DNA from: Roseibium sp. Sym1
Lineage (GTDB): Bacteria > Pseudomonadota > Alphaproteobacteria > Rhizobiales > Stappiaceae
Length of the DNA stretch: 64,000 bases
Direction: 5' to 3'
NCBI RefSeq assembly: GCF_027359675.1
Contig: NZ_CP114786.1
Coordinates: forward strand, 3,942,501-4,006,500
Under the pieces are notes generated by a model. The model saw only the letters and a list, made by a program, of their open reading frames with translations. It was not told where the DNA came from and made no database searches. The position numbers and the translations under genes are program-made. Positions 63,152 through 64,000 of the stretch are shown here, piece after piece; positions within the stretch are counted from its first letter, which is position 1; every line of letters begins with the position of its first letter.

Positions 63152-63934
63152 TTAGCGAAGGTTGGTGGTCGTGGAGTACATCTCGTCGGCGGCCTGGATG
63201 ATTTTCGAATTCATCTCGTAGGCGCGCTGGGCCGAAATGAGGTCGGCGATTTCCGTCACCGCGTCCACATTGGCCATTTCGAGAAAATACTGCTGCACGG
63301 AGCCGAAGCCGTTGTCGCCGGGGTTGCCGGTCTCGGCCTGGCCGCTGGCGTCGGTCTCCAGGAAAAGGTTGTCGCCGATGGCTTCAAGGCCGGCCTTGTT
63401 GACGAACCTGGCGAGCTGGACCTGGCCGAGCTGGACCGTGTTGCCCGCCTGGTCGACACCCTGAACGACGCCGGTGTTGGAGATCGTTATGTCCTGGGTC
63501 GTTTCCGGGATCGTGATGCCGGGATTGACGGTGTAGCCGTCGACCGTCACCAGCTGTCCGTCCGCATCGCGCTCGAAGGAGCCGTCCCTTGTGTATCCCG
63601 TGGTGCCGTCCGGCAAGTCGATCTGGAAGAAACCCTCGCCGCGGATCGCCACGTCCAGGGCCTTGCCCGTCTGTTCCAGGGAGCCCTGGGACATGATGCG
63701 GGTGGTCGAGGCCAGTTTGACGCCGGAGCCGATCTGAATGCCGGTCGGGACGATGGTGCCGTTGTCGGACGTCTCCGTGCCCATGCGTCTCAGGTTCTGG
63801 TAAAGCAGGTCCTGGAAGTCCGCACGCTGCTTCTTGAAACCCGTCGTGCGCATGTTGGCGACATTGTTGGAAATGACTTCGACGTTCAGTTCCTGGGCCT
63901 TCATGCCCGTCGCGGCAATATGGAGTGCTTTCAT
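63152..63934 (-). CDS. flgG: Flagellar distal rod protein FlgG
   Basis: 260 residues. SNNVANMRTTGFKKQRADFQDLLYQNLR at the start and LISAQRAYEMNSKIIQAADEMY at the end are the FlgG patterns. It forms the distal rod; a normal length for the family. It starts 22 bp after the flgF stop. Confidence 0.94.
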   Translation of the reverse strand: MKALHIAATGMKAQELNVEVISNNVANMRTTGFKKQRADFQDLLYQNLRRMGTETSDNGTIVPTGIQIGSGVKLASTTRIMSQGSLEQTGKALDVAIRGEGFFQIDLPDGTTGYTRDGSFERDADGQLVTVDGYTVNPGITIPETTQDITISNTGVVQGVDQAGNTVQLGQVQLARFVNKAGLEAIGDNLFLETDASGQAETGNPGDNGFGSVQQYFLEMANVDAVTEIADLISAQRAYEMNSKIIQAADEMYSTTTNLR

Positions 63935-63956
63935 GTCTGTGTTCCCCTATTGCCGA

Positions 63957-64000
63957 TCAGGCCTGAAACCGGCCGAGCGACGAAATCGCCTGCTGGCGCA
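63957..64000 (-). CDS. flgF: Flagellar rod protein FlgF, C-terminal end only
   Basis: The last codons read RQQAISSLGRFQA-stop on the minus strand, with the TGA at 63957-63959, in the expected place upstream of flgG. This C-terminal helix fits FlgF. The rest lies beyond the window; the call is by short sequence and context. Confidence 0.7.
   Translation of the reverse strand, partial: RQQAISSLGRFQA

Overview
The window comes from the chromosome of a GC-rich, motile alphaproteobacterium. The gene set points to Hyphomicrobiales (Rhizobiales), and the marine flavour (TRAP transporter, D-glutamate DgcN/DgcA pair) best fits Stappiaceae such as Roseibium/Labrenzia. The order-level call rests on FlaF/FlbT/FliX/FlaG-type flagellar regulators, a CheZ of the alphaproteobacterial type, and a very large GPR/RgsE-like polar-growth protein. 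The genus-level call is inference.

Layout. 1-3.7 kb: the end of a threonine/serine dehydratase, a palindromic repeat element, a CheZ-like phosphatase with a repeated acidic tail, and an MFS carrier. 3.7-6.8 kb: an AT-rich two-gene island (STAND-like P-loop ATPase plus FRG-domain protein) that looks horizontally acquired; it is the best candidate here for an undescribed system, possibly anti-phage. 6.8-8.9 kb: dgcN-dgcA for D-glutamate use. 8.9-13.6 kb: a complete MCE/Mla-type lipid ABC transporter (STAS-permease, ATPase, MCE protein, lipoprotein). 13.6-19.2 kb: a GntR-controlled MFS gene and a TRAP transporter divergent from a MarR regulator, each regulator with visible palindromic operators. 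19.2-19.85 kb: a small GIY-YIG nuclease bracketed by two copies of a ~150 bp palindromic repeat. 19.9-25.4 kb: the giant membrane-anchored GPR-like protein, built mostly of 11-residue repeats. 25.7-31.3 kb: small genes (Hpt protein, ferredoxin, MFS, HTH/membrane cassette, AraC regulator, universal stress protein, small Cys-containing protein). 31.4-40.5 kb: CoxE-like VWA protein, autotransporter, YcjX/YcjF pair, SixA-like phosphatase, exported hypothetical, MoxR ATPase.

40.6-64 kb is largely flagellar. flgE-flgK-flgL read right; flaF-flbT, three ~500-residue flagellins and flaG read left, followed by flgI-flgJ-type-flgN-like, divergent fliX, and flgF(partial)-flgG-flgA-flgH. flgE and the flgI operon each have a sigma-54-type -24/-12 sequence with an upstream inverted repeat that could be an enhancer. 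Together with FliX this suggests a Caulobacter-like FliX/FlbD/sigma-54 hook-class circuit. The flagellins instead share a different upstream motif (TTAACT-N4-GTAAA, about 110 bp before each start) close to the CtrA consensus. Non-flagellar genes in this part are dksA, cpdB, a lytic transglycosylase and an NAD(P)H oxidoreductase. A miniature inverted-repeat element with a clear 9-bp target duplication sits inside an older palindromic repeat at 52.5-53.0 kb. No tRNA, rRNA or CRISPR array was seen.
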